Positions 50,705 through 59,628 of a stretch of 64,000 bases of DNA are shown piece after piece. The position numbers were made by a program, and so were the translations under genes. How positions within the stretch are numbered: the first letter of the stretch is position 1; each line of letters begins with the position of its first letter. Below the pieces are notes generated by a model. The model worked only from the letters and a program-made list of their open reading frames with translations, searched no databases and was not told the origin of the DNA. The DNA is from UBA6814 sp040753075 (GTDB lineage: Bacteria > Desulfobacterota > Desulfovibrionia > Desulfovibrionales > Desulfovibrionaceae): assembly GCA_040753075.1 (NCBI GenBank), contig JBFMHA010000010.1, positions 1 through 64,000 on the forward strand, written 5' to 3'.

Positions 50705-52378
50705 GTGAAGCGCCTGGCAGTGACCGCCCTGCTCCTGGGAACCCTCGCCCTTCCCGCCTGCGCCCTGAAAGTTCCGGCCGCGCCGGCCCCCTCGGCCAAG
50801 GCCCCGGAGAACGCCCAGGCCCAGGCAGCCTGCCCCGTGCCCCAGGCCGAAGGCGTCGTCGGCCTGGCCGAAGAAGGCCCCCAGCTTCCCCTGGTCCATG
50901 ACGACGCGCCCTTCTCGGCCCAGGAGGAGCAGGCCCTGTCCACGGAGCTGGACCTCCAGTTCGACATCGACGACCAGGACACCGAAGAGGTCCGCCTCCA
51001 CTTCCGCTACTTCACCCACTCCAATTCCGGCCGCCAGCTCTTCGCCAACTGGCTCAAGCGCTCCGAGCTCTACCTGCCCCACGTGCGCCGGGTCCTGGCC
51101 GAGCGCGGCCTGCCCGAGGACCTGGCCTTCCTCCCCTTCGTGGAGAGCGGCTACAATCCCCGGGCCATCTCCCGGGCCGGCGCCGCCGGCATGTGGCAGT
51201 TCATGCCCTTCACCGGCAAGAAGTTCGGACTGAACGTGGGCTGGTGGATGGACGAACGCCTGGACCCCTTCAAGTCCACCGGGGCCGCTGCCGACTACCT
51301 GACCAAGCTCTACGGGGACTTCGACGACTGGTACCTGGCCCTGGCCGCCTACAACGCCGGCGAGGGCCGGGTTCTCAAGGCGCTCAAGAGCAGCGGGTGC
51401 GAGGATTTCTTCGACCTGTCCCAGAAGACCACGGGCAAGCGCAAGCGGGGCAAGGTCCAGTACTACCTGCCCAAGGAAACCCGCCACTACGTTCCCAAGT
51501 TCATCGCGGTGCTCAAGATCGTCCGCAACCTGGAGGAGCTGGGCTTCGCAACCCCGAATTGGACCCGGGGCTCGAACCTGGCCGAGATCCAGGTACGGCC
51601 GCGCACCGACCTCCAGGAGTTGGCCCGCGCCGTGGGCATGCCCTGGCAGGAGTTCAAGGCCTACAACGCCGCCTACTCCGACGCCGGCTCCCACCCCAAC
51701 AAGCCGAGTTCGGTCTATGTGCCCGCGGACATGGCCGAAGCCGCCAAGAGCTATCAGTCCGGAGCGCGCTTCAAGGAGTTCGCCGGCTACTACAGCTTCT
51801 ACACCGTGGCCAGCGGCGACAGCCTGAGCCGCATCGCCTCCCGCTTCAACGTGCCTGTGGACGTGATCAAGCACTACAACGGCAAGACCAACAATTTCCT
51901 CAAGGTCGGCGAATCCCTCAAGATCCCGGGCAAGGCCGAGACCCGCATGACCGCCGCGGCCATCCGCGACGAGGGCCAGGACAAGACCTCCAAGGCCCAG
52001 CAGGAAAAGGCCCGCGTCCTGGCCAAGAACCGGGCCAACTACGCGGTGCGCGACGGCGACACCCTGTGGAGCATCGCCAAGAAGTACAACACCAGCGTGG
52101 CCACCCTGGCCAAGGCCAACGGCCTCAACCCCAGGGACACCCTGAACTCGGGCCAGACCCTCTACATCCCTGACCATGGCCTGGCCGCCTCGCGGCGCTC
52201 CCAGGAAAAGGCCGAAGAGGCCAAGCAGCTCATCACCTACAAGGTCAAGCAGGGCGACACCCTCTTCTCCATCGCCAAGCGCTTCGGCGTGTCCCTCTCC
52301 AGCCTCCTGGCCTGGAACGACTCCACCGACGCCCAGTCCATCCGCCCCGGCGACCAGTTGAGGGTGTACCTGCGCTAG
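50705..52378 (+). CDS. mltD: membrane-bound lytic transglycosylase MltD-type with three LysM domains
   Basis: This 557-residue protein starts at GTG 50705 with a lipoprotein-type signal (L-A-L-P-A-C19). Residues about 115-300 form the SLT domain with catalytic Glu in P-F-V-E-S-G-Y-N-P and the A-A-G-M-W-Q-F-M-P-F motif. Residues about 355-400, 445-490 and 510-557 are three LysM domains (Y-T-V-A-S-G-D-S-L-S, Y-A-V-R-D-G-D-T-L-W and Y-K-V-K-Q-G-D-T-L-F), which bind peptidoglycan. Convergent with aroE, separated by a strong terminator. Confidence 0.95.
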   Translation: MKRLAVTALLLGTLALPACALKVPAAPAPSAKAPENAQAQAACPVPQAEGVVGLAEEGPQLPLVHDDAPFSAQEEQALSTELDLQFDIDDQDTEEVRLHFRYFTHSNSGRQLFANWLKRSELYLPHVRRVLAERGLPEDLAFLPFVESGYNPRAISRAGAAGMWQFMPFTGKKFGLNVGWWMDERLDPFKSTGAAADYLTKLYGDFDDWYLALAAYNAGEGRVLKALKSSGCEDFFDLSQKTTGKRKRGKVQYYLPKETRHYVPKFIAVLKIVRNLEELGFATPNWTRGSNLAEIQVRPRTDLQELARAVGMPWQEFKAYNAAYSDAGSHPNKPSSVYVPADMAEAAKSYQSGARFKEFAGYYSFYTVASGDSLSRIASRFNVPVDVIKHYNGKTNNFLKVGESLKIPGKAETRMTAAAIRDEGQDKTSKAQQEKARVLAKNRANYAVRDGDTLWSIAKKYNTSVATLAKANGLNPRDTLNSGQTLYIPDHGLAASRRSQEKAEEAKQLITYKVKQGDTLFSIAKRFGVSLSSLLAWNDSTDAQSIRPGDQLRVYLR

Positions 52379-52399
52379 GCGCGCCATGCCGCAGCAGTC

Positions 52400-52436
52400 A
52401 AAAGGCCCGTCCGCCGGAAAAGCGGACGGGCCTTTT
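52400..52436. terminator. bidirectional rho-independent terminator
   Basis: AAAAGGCCCGTCCGC and GCGGACGGGCCTTTT form a perfect 15-bp stem with A-run and T-run on the two sides between the convergent mltD and aroE. Confidence 0.95.
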
Positions 52437-52455
52437 CATTTGTCCGGGACGCCTC

Positions 52456-53289
52456 TCAGAGCAGTTGCCGCAGGAGCTGCCGCGCGGGCTGGGCCGGGAA
52501 TTCCCGGCCGGTCCAGAGGCGGAGCTGGGCCTGGGCCTGGGCCACGAACATGCTGAGGCCGTCGATGGTGCGGCAGCCCATGTTCTCGGCGTCGGCCAGG
52601 AACCTGGTCTTCTGGGGGTTGTACACCAGGTCGTAGGCGGTCTGGCTGGGGGACATGCAGATGTCGGCCCAGGGCGAGAGGTCCTGGCGTTCTCCGGCCA
52701 TGCCCAGGGGGGTGGTGTTGACCACCAGTTCGGCGTCGGCGTCCTGGCGCAGGTCCCAGGGCACGAGGTCCACGCCGAATTCCTCGGCCAGGTCCCGGGC
52801 CTTGTCCGGGGTGCGGTTGGCCAGGGCGATGCGGGGCACGCCCAGGTCGAGCAACCCGGCGAGCACTGCCCGGGCCGCTCCGCCCGCGCCCAGGACCAGG
52901 GCGGAGCCGGGGGCGCGGCCAAGTTCGCGCAATGGTTCGAGAAATCCGGTGATGTCCGTATTTTCGCCCAGGAGGCGTTTTTGGTCCCAATAGAGGGTGT
53001 TGACCGCCCCGACCCGCTTGGCGAGCCCTGAGACCCCGTCCAGGGCCTCCATGACCGCCACCTTGTGCGGGATGGTCACGGACAGGCCGGACACGGGCAA
53101 GGCGCGCACCGCGCGCAGGAAATCCGGGAGTTCTTCGGGGGTCTTGTCAAAGGCCAGGTAGACGGCGGGAACGGAAAGCTCGCGAAAGGCCCAGTTGTGC
53201 AGGGCCGGGCTCAGGGAATGGGCCACGGGGTGACCCAGCACGCCGAAGATGCGCTGCGGGATGATGGGGATTGCAATCTCGTCGGCCAC
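52456..53289 (-). CDS. aroE: shikimate dehydrogenase
   Basis: This is a 277-residue AroE reducing 3-dehydroshikimate with NADPH. It has G-V-L-G-H-P-V-A-H-S-L-S-P-A-L-H-N, S-V-T-I-P-H-K-V with the catalytic Lys, G-A-V-N-T-L, L-G-A-G-G-A-A-R-A and L-A-N-R-T. The GTG at 53289 has a GGAG six bases upstream; a further in-frame GTG at 53334 is less likely. It is at the downstream side of a large perfect hairpin separating it from the 2-oxoacid oxidoreductase operon. Confidence 0.94.
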   Translation of the reverse strand: MADEIAIPIIPQRIFGVLGHPVAHSLSPALHNWAFRELSVPAVYLAFDKTPEELPDFLRAVRALPVSGLSVTIPHKVAVMEALDGVSGLAKRVGAVNTLYWDQKRLLGENTDITGFLEPLRELGRAPGSALVLGAGGAARAVLAGLLDLGVPRIALANRTPDKARDLAEEFGVDLVPWDLRQDADAELVVNTTPLGMAGERQDLSPWADICMSPSQTAYDLVYNPQKTRFLADAENMGCRTIDGLSMFVAQAQAQLRLWTGREFPAQPARQLLRQLL

Positions 53290-53363
53290 GGTCGTCTCCA
53301 ACTCCCCTGCTCCGGCCGATCGCCCTTTCCCCACCCCTGATGAATGTTTTTGGGAAAGGGGGT

Positions 53364-53403
53364 CTGGGGGAAAGGACTTTTTTCAAAAAGTCCTTTCCCC
53401 CAG
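53364..53403 (-). terminator. perfect 19-bp hairpin downstream of the Vor-type operon
   Basis: CTGGGGGAAAGGACTTTTT and its exact complement flank a 2-base centre, 5 bp past the stop of the gamma-subunit gene on the minus strand. It is followed on that strand by ACCCCCTTTCCC. It should end the operon before aroE; AAAGGACTTTTT-type hairpins are frequent after Desulfovibrio genes. Confidence 0.75.
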
Positions 53404-53407
53404 CCTC

Positions 53408-53950
53408 TTAGCCTTTCACGAAATCGGCGCCCGCCTGCAACGCGTCGGCGTTTTTCGGGATGAGGTGCTTGTAGTGGCTGGAGATGACGGATTTCAGGCT
53501 GTCCTTGACGGATTTCAGGCTCACGCAGCCCGTGGCCCGCACGTAGGCGCCCAGGGCGACCATGTTGGCCATGCGGGTGTTGCCGAGCTTGTCCGCTATT
53601 TCGTTGCACGGAACGAAATACGGCCTGGTCTTCTTCTTGTCGGCCAGTTCGGGGTCGACAAGCGAGGAGTTGATGATCTGGATTCCGTTTTTCTTCAACC
53701 GCGCCTGGAACTTGTCCAGGGACGGCCGGTTCATGATGATGAGGCTGGTGGGCGAGGCGATGAGGGGCGAGCCGATCTCCTCCTCGGAGATGACCACGGT
53801 GCAGTTGGCCGTTCCGCCTCGCATCTCCGGTCCGTAGACCGGGATGTAGGTGACGTTCAGGCCCTGGTGCATGCCCGCATAGGCCAGGAGGTTGCCGATG
53901 AGCATGACGCCCTGGCCGCCGAAGCCGGCGATGATCACGTCCTGGTACAT
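53408..53950 (-). CDS. vorC: 2-oxoacid:ferredoxin oxidoreductase, gamma subunit
   Basis: This 180-residue subunit has the N-terminal I-I-A-G-F-G-G-Q-G-V-M-L-I-G and E-M-R-G-G-T-A-N-C-T-V motifs of the gamma subunits of 2-ketoisovalerate/2-oxoglutarate:ferredoxin oxidoreductases. Its ATG overlaps the stop of the beta subunit by one base. Together with the alpha, beta and ferredoxin genes it forms a four-subunit enzyme that oxidises a 2-oxoacid with CoA and ferredoxin; the preference for branched or other acids cannot be read. Confidence 0.92.
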   Translation of the reverse strand: MYQDVIIAGFGGQGVMLIGNLLAYAGMHQGLNVTYIPVYGPEMRGGTANCTVVISEEEIGSPLIASPTSLIIMNRPSLDKFQARLKKNGIQIINSSLVDPELADKKKTRPYFVPCNEIADKLGNTRMANMVALGAYVRATGCVSLKSVKDSLKSVISSHYKHLIPKNADALQAGADFVKG

Positions 53951-54717
53951 CAGCAGGTGGCCTCCAGTTCCTTGGAGATGTCCTTGTAAACTCCCAGGGG
54001 GAAGTACGGGATCATCTCGTTGGCGATGCGTTCGTTGGCCTGGACCGGGGTCATGCGCCAGTTGGTGGGGCATGCCGCGAGGATCTCCACGAAGGAGAAG
54101 CCCAGGCCCTTCTCCTGGATCTCGAAGGCGTGGCGCACGGCCTTCTTGGCCTTGGCCAGGTTCTTCACGGTGTCCACGGCCACCCGCTCGGAGTAGACCA
54201 CGCCGCCCAGGGAGGCCATGATCTCGGCCATGCGGATGGGCATCCCCTCCCGCTCGCGGCAGCGTCCGCCGGGGCAGGTGGTGGTCTTCTGGCCGATGAG
54301 GGTGGTGGGGGCCATCTGGCCGCCGGTCATGCCGTAGACGGTGTTGTTCACGAAGATGACCGAGACCTTTTCGCCGCGGTTGGCGCAGTGCATGATCTCG
54401 GCCATGCCGATGGAGGCCAGGTCGCCGTCACCCTGGTAGGTGAACACGAACTTGTCGGGCCGGGCGCGCTTGACGCCGGTGGCCACGGCCGGGGCGCGGC
54501 CGTGCGGGGCCTCCACGGTGTCCACCGCGAGGTAGTTGTAGATGAAGACCGAGCAGCCGATGGAGCTGACGCAGATGGTCTTCTCCACCAGGCCCATGTC
54601 TTCGAGGCATTCGGCCACGATGCGGTGGGCGGTGCCGTGGTGGCAGCCCGGGCAGTAGTGCATGGGCCGGTCCGCCAGGACCGCGGGAATGGGGTTGACT
54701 TCGCGTTCCTTGAGCAT
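53950..54717 (-). CDS. vorA: 2-oxoacid:ferredoxin oxidoreductase, beta (TPP-binding) subunit
   Basis: This 255-residue subunit has the [4Fe-4S]/TPP features: Y-C-P-G-C-H-H-G near residue 21, S-I-G-C-S-V near 52, Y-Q-G-D-G-D-L-A-S-I-G-M-A-E (the TPP GDG motif) and N-N-T-V-Y-G-M-T-G-G-Q-M-A-P-T. The fourth cysteine is in the A-A-C-P-T-N region. The sequence is of the Vor/Kor type. It lies 2 bp after the alpha subunit. Confidence 0.94.
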   Translation of the reverse strand: MLKEREVNPIPAVLADRPMHYCPGCHHGTAHRIVAECLEDMGLVEKTICVSSIGCSVFIYNYLAVDTVEAPHGRAPAVATGVKRARPDKFVFTYQGDGDLASIGMAEIMHCANRGEKVSVIFVNNTVYGMTGGQMAPTTLIGQKTTTCPGGRCREREGMPIRMAEIMASLGGVVYSERVAVDTVKNLAKAKKAVRHAFEIQEKGLGFSFVEILAACPTNWRMTPVQANERIANEMIPYFPLGVYKDISKELEATC

Positions 54718-54719
54718 GG

Positions 54720-55784
54720 TCAGCTCCCGAGGCTCTTGGCGATGGGCCGGACGAAGTCGTCCGGGCTGGGCAGGTCGCCGGGGTAGATGCAGTGGAAGTC
54801 CGAATCGGCCAGGCCGCGCACGGCCAGGCGCACGTCCTCGACCATCTGGCCCAGGTTGTGCTCGATGGTGAGGAAGCGCTTGCCCTGTTCGGCCAGCGCC
54901 CGCAGGGCGGCCTCCGGGAAGGGGTAGAGGGTGATGGGCCGGAAGAGCCCCACCTTCTTGCCCTTGGCGCGCAGGGCGCGGACCGCGCTCTTGGCGATGC
55001 GGCCGATGGAGCCGTAGGCGCAGACCACCAGGTCGGCGTCCTCGATCTCGAAGGCCTCGTAGCGCACCTCGCGGCGCATGGCCTCGTACTTCTTCTGGAG
55101 GTTGCGGTTGTGCCCGGCCAGGGCGCCCTCCTCCAGGAACAGGGACTTGATGAGCCGGCAGTTGCGCCCCTGGGCCCCGGACAGGCTCCAGGCCTCGGCC
55201 TTGTCCCGGGAGGGCCGGGGCTTGCGCAGGGCCACCGGCTCCTTCATCTGGCCCAGGATGGCGTCGCCCAGGATCAGGACCGGGTTGCGGTACTTGAAGG
55301 CCAGGTCGAAGCCCAGGAGCACGTGATCGTAGGCCTCCTGGCAGGTGGCCGGGGCCAGGACCAGCAGGCGGTAGTCGCCGTGGCCGCCGCCCCGGGTGGA
55401 CTGGAAGTAGTCGCCCTGGCTGGGGCCGATGTCGCCCAGGCCCGGCCCGCCGCGGTTCATGTTCACGACGACCGCGGGGAGCTGGCTTCCGGCCATGTAG
55501 GAGAGGGCCTCCTGCTTCAGGGACATGCCCGGGCTGGAGGAGGAGGTCATGGCGCGGACGCCGCAGGCCGCGGCGCCCAGGAGCATGTTGGCCGCGGCCA
55601 CCTCGCTCTCGGCCTGGACGAACTCGCCGCCGGCGTCGGGCAGGGCCTTGGACAGGAACTCCGGGATGTCGTTCTGGGGGGTGATGGGGTAGCCGAAGAA
55701 GCAGCGGCATCCCGCAGCCAGGGCGCCGTGGCAGATGGCCTCGTTGCCCTTGACGAAGATGCGCTCGGATCCTTTTCGTGGCAT
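54720..55784 (-). CDS. vorB: 2-oxoacid:ferredoxin oxidoreductase, alpha subunit (VorB-like)
   Basis: This 354-residue pyrimidine-binding subunit starts with F-V-K-G-N-E-A-I-C-H-G-A-L-A-A-G-C, followed by F-G-Y-P-I-T-P-Q-N-D-I-P, the Q-A-E-S-E-V-A-A segment and T-S-S-S-S-P-G-M-S. These match VorB of 3-methyl-2-oxobutanoate:ferredoxin oxidoreductases. The subunit order ferredoxin-alpha-beta-gamma is the common vorDBAC arrangement. Confidence 0.94.
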   Translation of the reverse strand: MPRKGSERIFVKGNEAICHGALAAGCRCFFGYPITPQNDIPEFLSKALPDAGGEFVQAESEVAAANMLLGAAACGVRAMTSSSSPGMSLKQEALSYMAGSQLPAVVVNMNRGGPGLGDIGPSQGDYFQSTRGGGHGDYRLLVLAPATCQEAYDHVLLGFDLAFKYRNPVLILGDAILGQMKEPVALRKPRPSRDKAEAWSLSGAQGRNCRLIKSLFLEEGALAGHNRNLQKKYEAMRREVRYEAFEIEDADLVVCAYGSIGRIAKSAVRALRAKGKKVGLFRPITLYPFPEAALRALAEQGKRFLTIEHNLGQMVEDVRLAVRGLADSDFHCIYPGDLPSPDDFVRPIAKSLGS

Positions 55785-55796
55785 GGCGTTCCTCGC

Positions 55797-56039
55797 TCAG
55801 GCCTTGGCCTTGGTCTTGGCCGGCTTCTCTTCCACGAAGACCCGGATGGCGAAGTCGGGGCAGATGCGCGCGCAGGAGGCGCATCCGGTGCACTCCTCCA
55901 TGCTGGCTGCCGGGACCTCGGCCACCTTGTAGCCCTGCTGATTGAAGCGGCCGGACTGGATGATGATGGTCTTGGGACAGACAGTGGCGCAGAGAAGACA
56001 CCCCTTGCACCTTTCGTCCCGGAACACGACTCGAGGCAT
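55797..56039 (-). CDS. vorD: 2-oxoacid:ferredoxin oxidoreductase, 2x[4Fe-4S] ferredoxin (delta) subunit
   Basis: This 80-residue protein has two Cx2Cx2Cx3CP clusters: C-K-G-C-L-L-C-A-T-V-C-P and C-T-G-C-A-S-C-A-R-I-C-P. It is the electron-transfer subunit, first of the vor operon, 12 bp from the alpha gene. A short Lys/Ala-rich tail follows. Start ATG 56039 follows AAGGAG. Confidence 0.95.
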   Translation of the reverse strand: MPRVVFRDERCKGCLLCATVCPKTIIIQSGRFNQQGYKVAEVPAASMEECTGCASCARICPDFAIRVFVEEKPAKTKAKA

Positions 56040-56052
56040 ACGGGCTCCTTGC

Positions 56053-57174
56053 TTAACGGATGAGCATGGCGTCGCCGTAGGAGAAAAAGCGGAACCCGTT
56101 GTCCAGGGCCCGGCGATAGGCATCCAGGACCGCTTCCCGGCCCGCTAGGGCCGAAACCATAATCAGGAGCGAGGATTCTGGCAAATGAAAATTGGTCAGT
56201 AGGATATCCGCCACGTTGAACCGCGAGCCGGGCAGAAGATAGATGTCGGTCCACCCGGCATGGGGAGCGATACGGCCGGAGGCGGCGAAGGCCCCCTCCA
56301 GGGCGCGGGCCGAGGTCGTGCCCACCGCGGCCACCGGCCGGCCCTCGGCCTTGGCCCGGGCCACGGCGGCCGCGGCCTCCTCGCCTATCTCAACGTATTC
56401 CGAATGCATGCGATGCTGGCGAACATCTGCGCAACGCACCGGGCTGAAGGTTCCGTAGCCCACGTACAGCGTGACCTCGGCCCACTCGAACCCCAGGTCC
56501 GCCAACCGGGCGCGCAGCTGGGGGGTGAAGTGCAGCCCGGCGGTGGGCGCGGCCGCGGAGCCGGCCTTGGCCGGGCTGGAGTACACGGTCTGGTAGCGCT
56601 CGGCGTCGGCCGGGCCGTCGGGCCTCCGGATGTAGGGCGGCAGGGGCAGGCGGCCCTGGCGCTCCAGGATGCCGTGCAGCGCCCCGCGCCAGTACAGCCG
56701 CACCGTGGCCTGGCCGTACTCCCCGCGCTCCTCCACGACGAGGCGCAGATCCGGCCCGAAGCCCACCTCCTCCCCGACCTTCAGAGCCTTGGAGGCCCGC
56801 AGCAGCCCCTGGGCGACCGCGGTCCACTGTCCGTCGTCCACGGGCTCCGCCGCCAGCAGGGGCGGCGGGGTGAGGAGCAGGAACTCCACCCTGCCGCCGC
56901 TGGGCTTGTGGCCGAACAGCCTGGCCGGGACCACCCTGGTGTTGTTGGCCACCAGCAGGGTCCCGGGGGGAAGCAGGCCGGGCAGGTCCGAAAAGCGCCG
57001 CAGTTCGGTCCGCCCCGAAGCCCGATCCAGAAGGAGCAGGCGGGAGGCGTCGCGGCGGTCCGCCGGACACTGGGCGATGCGATCCTCAGGCAGTTCGTAC
57101 GAATAGCTCGAAAGCCGGTAGTCCGCCGGTATTGAGACGTCCTCGGCCCCTGTTGTTTCGAAATCGTGTTTCAT
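56053..57174 (-). CDS. queA: S-adenosylmethionine:tRNA ribosyltransferase-isomerase
   Basis: This 373-residue enzyme makes epoxyqueuosine in tRNA from SAM. After a 17-residue lead come Y-E-L-P-E-D-R-I-A-Q, N-N-T-R-V-V-P-A-R-L-F-G, A-A-P-T-A-G-L-H-F-T-P, E-V-T-L-Y-V-G-Y-G-T-F and the C-terminal T-N-F-H-L-P-E-S-S-L. It lies 13 bp upstream of vorD on the same strand, so the five genes may be one transcript; the functional link is not obvious. Start ATG 57174 has a weak ribosome site. Confidence 0.96.
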   Translation of the reverse strand: MKHDFETTGAEDVSIPADYRLSSYSYELPEDRIAQCPADRRDASRLLLLDRASGRTELRRFSDLPGLLPPGTLLVANNTRVVPARLFGHKPSGGRVEFLLLTPPPLLAAEPVDDGQWTAVAQGLLRASKALKVGEEVGFGPDLRLVVEERGEYGQATVRLYWRGALHGILERQGRLPLPPYIRRPDGPADAERYQTVYSSPAKAGSAAAPTAGLHFTPQLRARLADLGFEWAEVTLYVGYGTFSPVRCADVRQHRMHSEYVEIGEEAAAAVARAKAEGRPVAAVGTTSARALEGAFAASGRIAPHAGWTDIYLLPGSRFNVADILLTNFHLPESSLLIMVSALAGREAVLDAYRRALDNGFRFFSYGDAMLIR

Positions 57175-57290
57175 GTTTATGTCGCCCTGTCCGATCCAGT
57201 CCCTTGAAATTGCAGTTTGTCCCATCCTCGGGTACAGTCCCGGGATACCCGATCAGCCCGAAACCAAAGAGCCCCCCCCAAGGAGGAGTC

Positions 57291-57821
57291 ATGCGTAAGA
57301 TTTTTGCACCCCTGTTGGCAATGCCCCTGATCTTGGCCCTCGCGGCCTGCTCCACCCTGGAGAACAAAGGGACCTCGACCTCCCCCGCCCCGGTGTCCAA
57401 GCAGACCTCCATGGGCGCCTACCAGGACTTCGAGGACGTGCTCATCCCCAAGGACATGGACCTGAACGACAAGGCCTCGTTCGTGATCCAGACCGTCAAT
57501 TTCAAGTCCGGCATCCTGACCTACACCGGCCGGGTCGATCCCATCTCCCTGTCCAACTTCTTCGAGGCCAACATGTCCCAGGACAACTGGAAGCAGCGCA
57601 GCAAGATGCGCTACCAGACCCGCACCCTGCTGGTGTTCGAGAAGCCGGACCGGGACTGCATCATCAACATCGAGGACAAGACCTTCAACACCCAGATTGA
57701 GGTCGTCGTGGCCCAGCGCCTGGTGAACAGCAGCGCGGCTCCGGCCCCCCGCTACGGCATCGAGGCGCCCTCCGGCAAGGCCCCGTCCCAGTCCCCCTTC
57801 GAGGAGAACCTGGCCAAGTAG
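57291..57821 (+). CDS. outer-membrane-type lipoprotein, unknown
   Basis: This 176-residue protein has a lipoprotein signal with lipobox L-A-A-C at residue 20. The rest is a compact domain with A-S-F-V-I-Q-T-V-N-F-K-S-G, Y-T-G-R-V-D-P and F-F-E-A-N-M-S-Q-D-N-W; the C-terminal third is Pro/Ser-rich. Such sequences are common in deltaproteobacteria without known function. An AGGAGGAG site precedes the ATG. It is 7 bp before coaBC. Confidence 0.9.
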   Translation: MRKIFAPLLAMPLILALAACSTLENKGTSTSPAPVSKQTSMGAYQDFEDVLIPKDMDLNDKASFVIQTVNFKSGILTYTGRVDPISLSNFFEANMSQDNWKQRSKMRYQTRTLLVFEKPDRDCIINIEDKTFNTQIEVVVAQRLVNSSAAPAPRYGIEAPSGKAPSQSPFEENLAK

Positions 57822-57828
57822 GCGCTTC

Positions 57829-59052
57829 ATGGACGCCCATCTCGCCTTCACCGGTTTTCTCGGCGCCCGCCTCCACCTGGGGGTGACCGGGAGCATCGCT
57901 GCATACAAGTCACTGGAATTGCTGCGCATGCTGACGTCTTCCGGCGCCTCCGTGGGAGTCACCCTCACGGCCGCGGCCCGGCAGTTCGTCACGCCCCTGG
58001 CCTTCTCCGCCCTGGGCGCGGAGCCGGTGTACACGGACATGTTCGGGCCCGAGGCGGCCGCCTTCGGCCACCTGGAGCCCGGACAGCACGCCCGGGCCCT
58101 GGTGGTGGCGCCGGCCACGGCCACCATCCTGGCCAAACTGGCGCACGGCCTGGCCGACGACATGCTCTCCTGCCAGGCCCTGGCCTTCCCCGGCCCGGTG
58201 CTGGCGGCCCCGTCCATGAATCCCAGGCTCTGGGAAGCGGCCGCCACCCGGGAGAACGTGGCCGCCCTGCTCCGCCGCGGGGTCCGGATCATCGGCCCGG
58301 GCTGCGGGGCCATGGCCTGCGGAGACACCGGGGAAGGCCGCCTGGCCGACCTCCGGCAGATCGCCCTGGAGGCATTGCGGGCCGTGACTCCCCAGGACAT
58401 GGCCGGCCGCCGCGTCCTGGTCTCCCTGGGTCCCACCCAGGAGCCCTGGGACTGCGTGCGCATCTGGACCAACCGCTCCACCGGGACCATGGGCGCAGCC
58501 CTGGCCGTGGCCGCCTGGCTGCGCGGCGCCGAAGTCACCGCGGTCTGCGGCCCGGTGTCCCTGTGGCTGCCCCAGGGCGTCCGGCGCGTCGACACGGTCA
58601 CGGCGCGCGACATGTTCGAGGCCTGCACCGCGGCCTGGCCGGACACCGACCTGGGCTGCATGACCGCCGCGGTCTGCGACTTCGCGCCCGAGCCCTTCGG
58701 CCCGGACAAGTTCAAGAAGACCCCGGGAGAGGAGCACGGCCCCACCCTGTCGCTGGTCTCCAACCCCGACATCCTGGCCCACCTGGGCGCGCACAAGCGG
58801 CCCGGCCAGCGGCTCATCGGCTTCGCGGCCGAGTCCCGCGACCTGGAGGCCAACGCCCGGGGCAAGATGGCCCGCAAGAACCTCGACCTGATCGTGGCCA
58901 ACCCGGTGAACGAACCCGGCTGCGGCTTCGGCTCCGCCGAGAACCGGGCCCTGGTCCTCGATGCCGCCGGCCGGTCCGAGGAGTGGCCCACCCTGGCCAA
59001 GACCGAGATGGCCTGGAGGATATGGGAGTGGATGCTCCATCTCTGCGTCTGA
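57829..59052 (+). CDS. coaBC: bifunctional phosphopantothenoylcysteine decarboxylase / phosphopantothenate-cysteine ligase
   Basis: This is a 407-residue CoaBC, adding cysteine to 4'-phosphopantothenate and decarboxylating the product. The N-terminal flavoprotein domain has G-V-T-G-S-I-A-A-Y-K, the catalytic His in G-H-L-E-P, V-A-P-A-T-A, P-S-M-N-P-R-L-W and the Cys in M-A-C-G-D-T-G-E-G-R. The ligase part has S-L-G-P-T-Q-E-P-W-D, N-R-S-T-G-T-M-G and D-F-A-P-E. It completes CoA genes panB and coaX seen elsewhere in the window. Confidence 0.95.
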   Translation: MDAHLAFTGFLGARLHLGVTGSIAAYKSLELLRMLTSSGASVGVTLTAAARQFVTPLAFSALGAEPVYTDMFGPEAAAFGHLEPGQHARALVVAPATATILAKLAHGLADDMLSCQALAFPGPVLAAPSMNPRLWEAAATRENVAALLRRGVRIIGPGCGAMACGDTGEGRLADLRQIALEALRAVTPQDMAGRRVLVSLGPTQEPWDCVRIWTNRSTGTMGAALAVAAWLRGAEVTAVCGPVSLWLPQGVRRVDTVTARDMFEACTAAWPDTDLGCMTAAVCDFAPEPFGPDKFKKTPGEEHGPTLSLVSNPDILAHLGAHKRPGQRLIGFAAESRDLEANARGKMARKNLDLIVANPVNEPGCGFGSAENRALVLDAAGRSEEWPTLAKTEMAWRIWEWMLHLCV

Positions 59053-59618
59053 GCGAGCGGTTCCGCCCCTGGCACGCGGCCGGCCTGCGCTACCTGTTCC
59101 GGCCTGCGCCCGCTCCCGCCCCGGCGTCCGCCGCCCCGGCCCCCCGGCGCGCGCCGGCCCAGGACTCCGGAGAGCCCTGGACCGGACCCTGGAAGGCCTA
59201 CCGCCGCAAGCTGGCGGCTCCCAGCCGCACGGTCTGGACTTACGCCGACCTCGGCCTCGACCTGGGGTCCCGGCCCGACCCGGAACGCCGCGACCTGTTC
59301 AAGCTCATCATCCATTTCCTGAAATGGCCCAAGGGGTCGGTCACGTTCTGGCCCGTCGCCGCCGAGACGGACCACGGCCTGGCCCCCGATCCTGACCGCT
59401 TCTGGCGGGGAGTGGCCGAATCCCAGGCGCGCACGGTCATCGTCTTCGGCCGCCGCGCCCTGGCCATGCTCTTTCCCGAAGAGACCTTCGCCCCCCGCAT
59501 CCTCCATGCCCGAGGCCTGTCCGTGGTCGTGCTGCCCGGCCCCTCGGACCTTCTCCCGGACAACCGCCAAGCCAAGAAGATCGTCTGGGACACGTTGCGG
59601 AATCTGCCCCTCGGCTGA
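59028..59618 (+). CDS. UDG-like fold protein lacking the catalytic histidine, unknown function
   Basis: This 196-residue protein overlaps the coaBC end. A Pro/Ala-rich N-terminus (residues about 15-45) precedes a domain whose order resembles family 4/5 uracil-DNA glycosylases: L-F-K-L-I-I-H-F-L-K-W, then T-V-I-V-F-G-R-R-A-L-A-M-L-F and V-V-L-P-G-P-S-D-L-L-P-D-N-R near the C-terminus, where UDGs have H-P-S. The His is Pro here and the N-terminal G-x-x-P motif is absent, so it is probably not an active glycosylase. GTG 59028 is chosen because GGAGGA is 7 bases upstream; ATG 59022 is too close. Confidence 0.6.
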   Translation: MDAPSLRLSERFRPWHAAGLRYLFRPAPAPAPASAAPAPRRAPAQDSGEPWTGPWKAYRRKLAAPSRTVWTYADLGLDLGSRPDPERRDLFKLIIHFLKWPKGSVTFWPVAAETDHGLAPDPDRFWRGVAESQARTVIVFGRRALAMLFPEETFAPRILHARGLSVVVLPGPSDLLPDNRQAKKIVWDTLRNLPLG

Positions 59619-59628
59619 CGGAGGCGCC

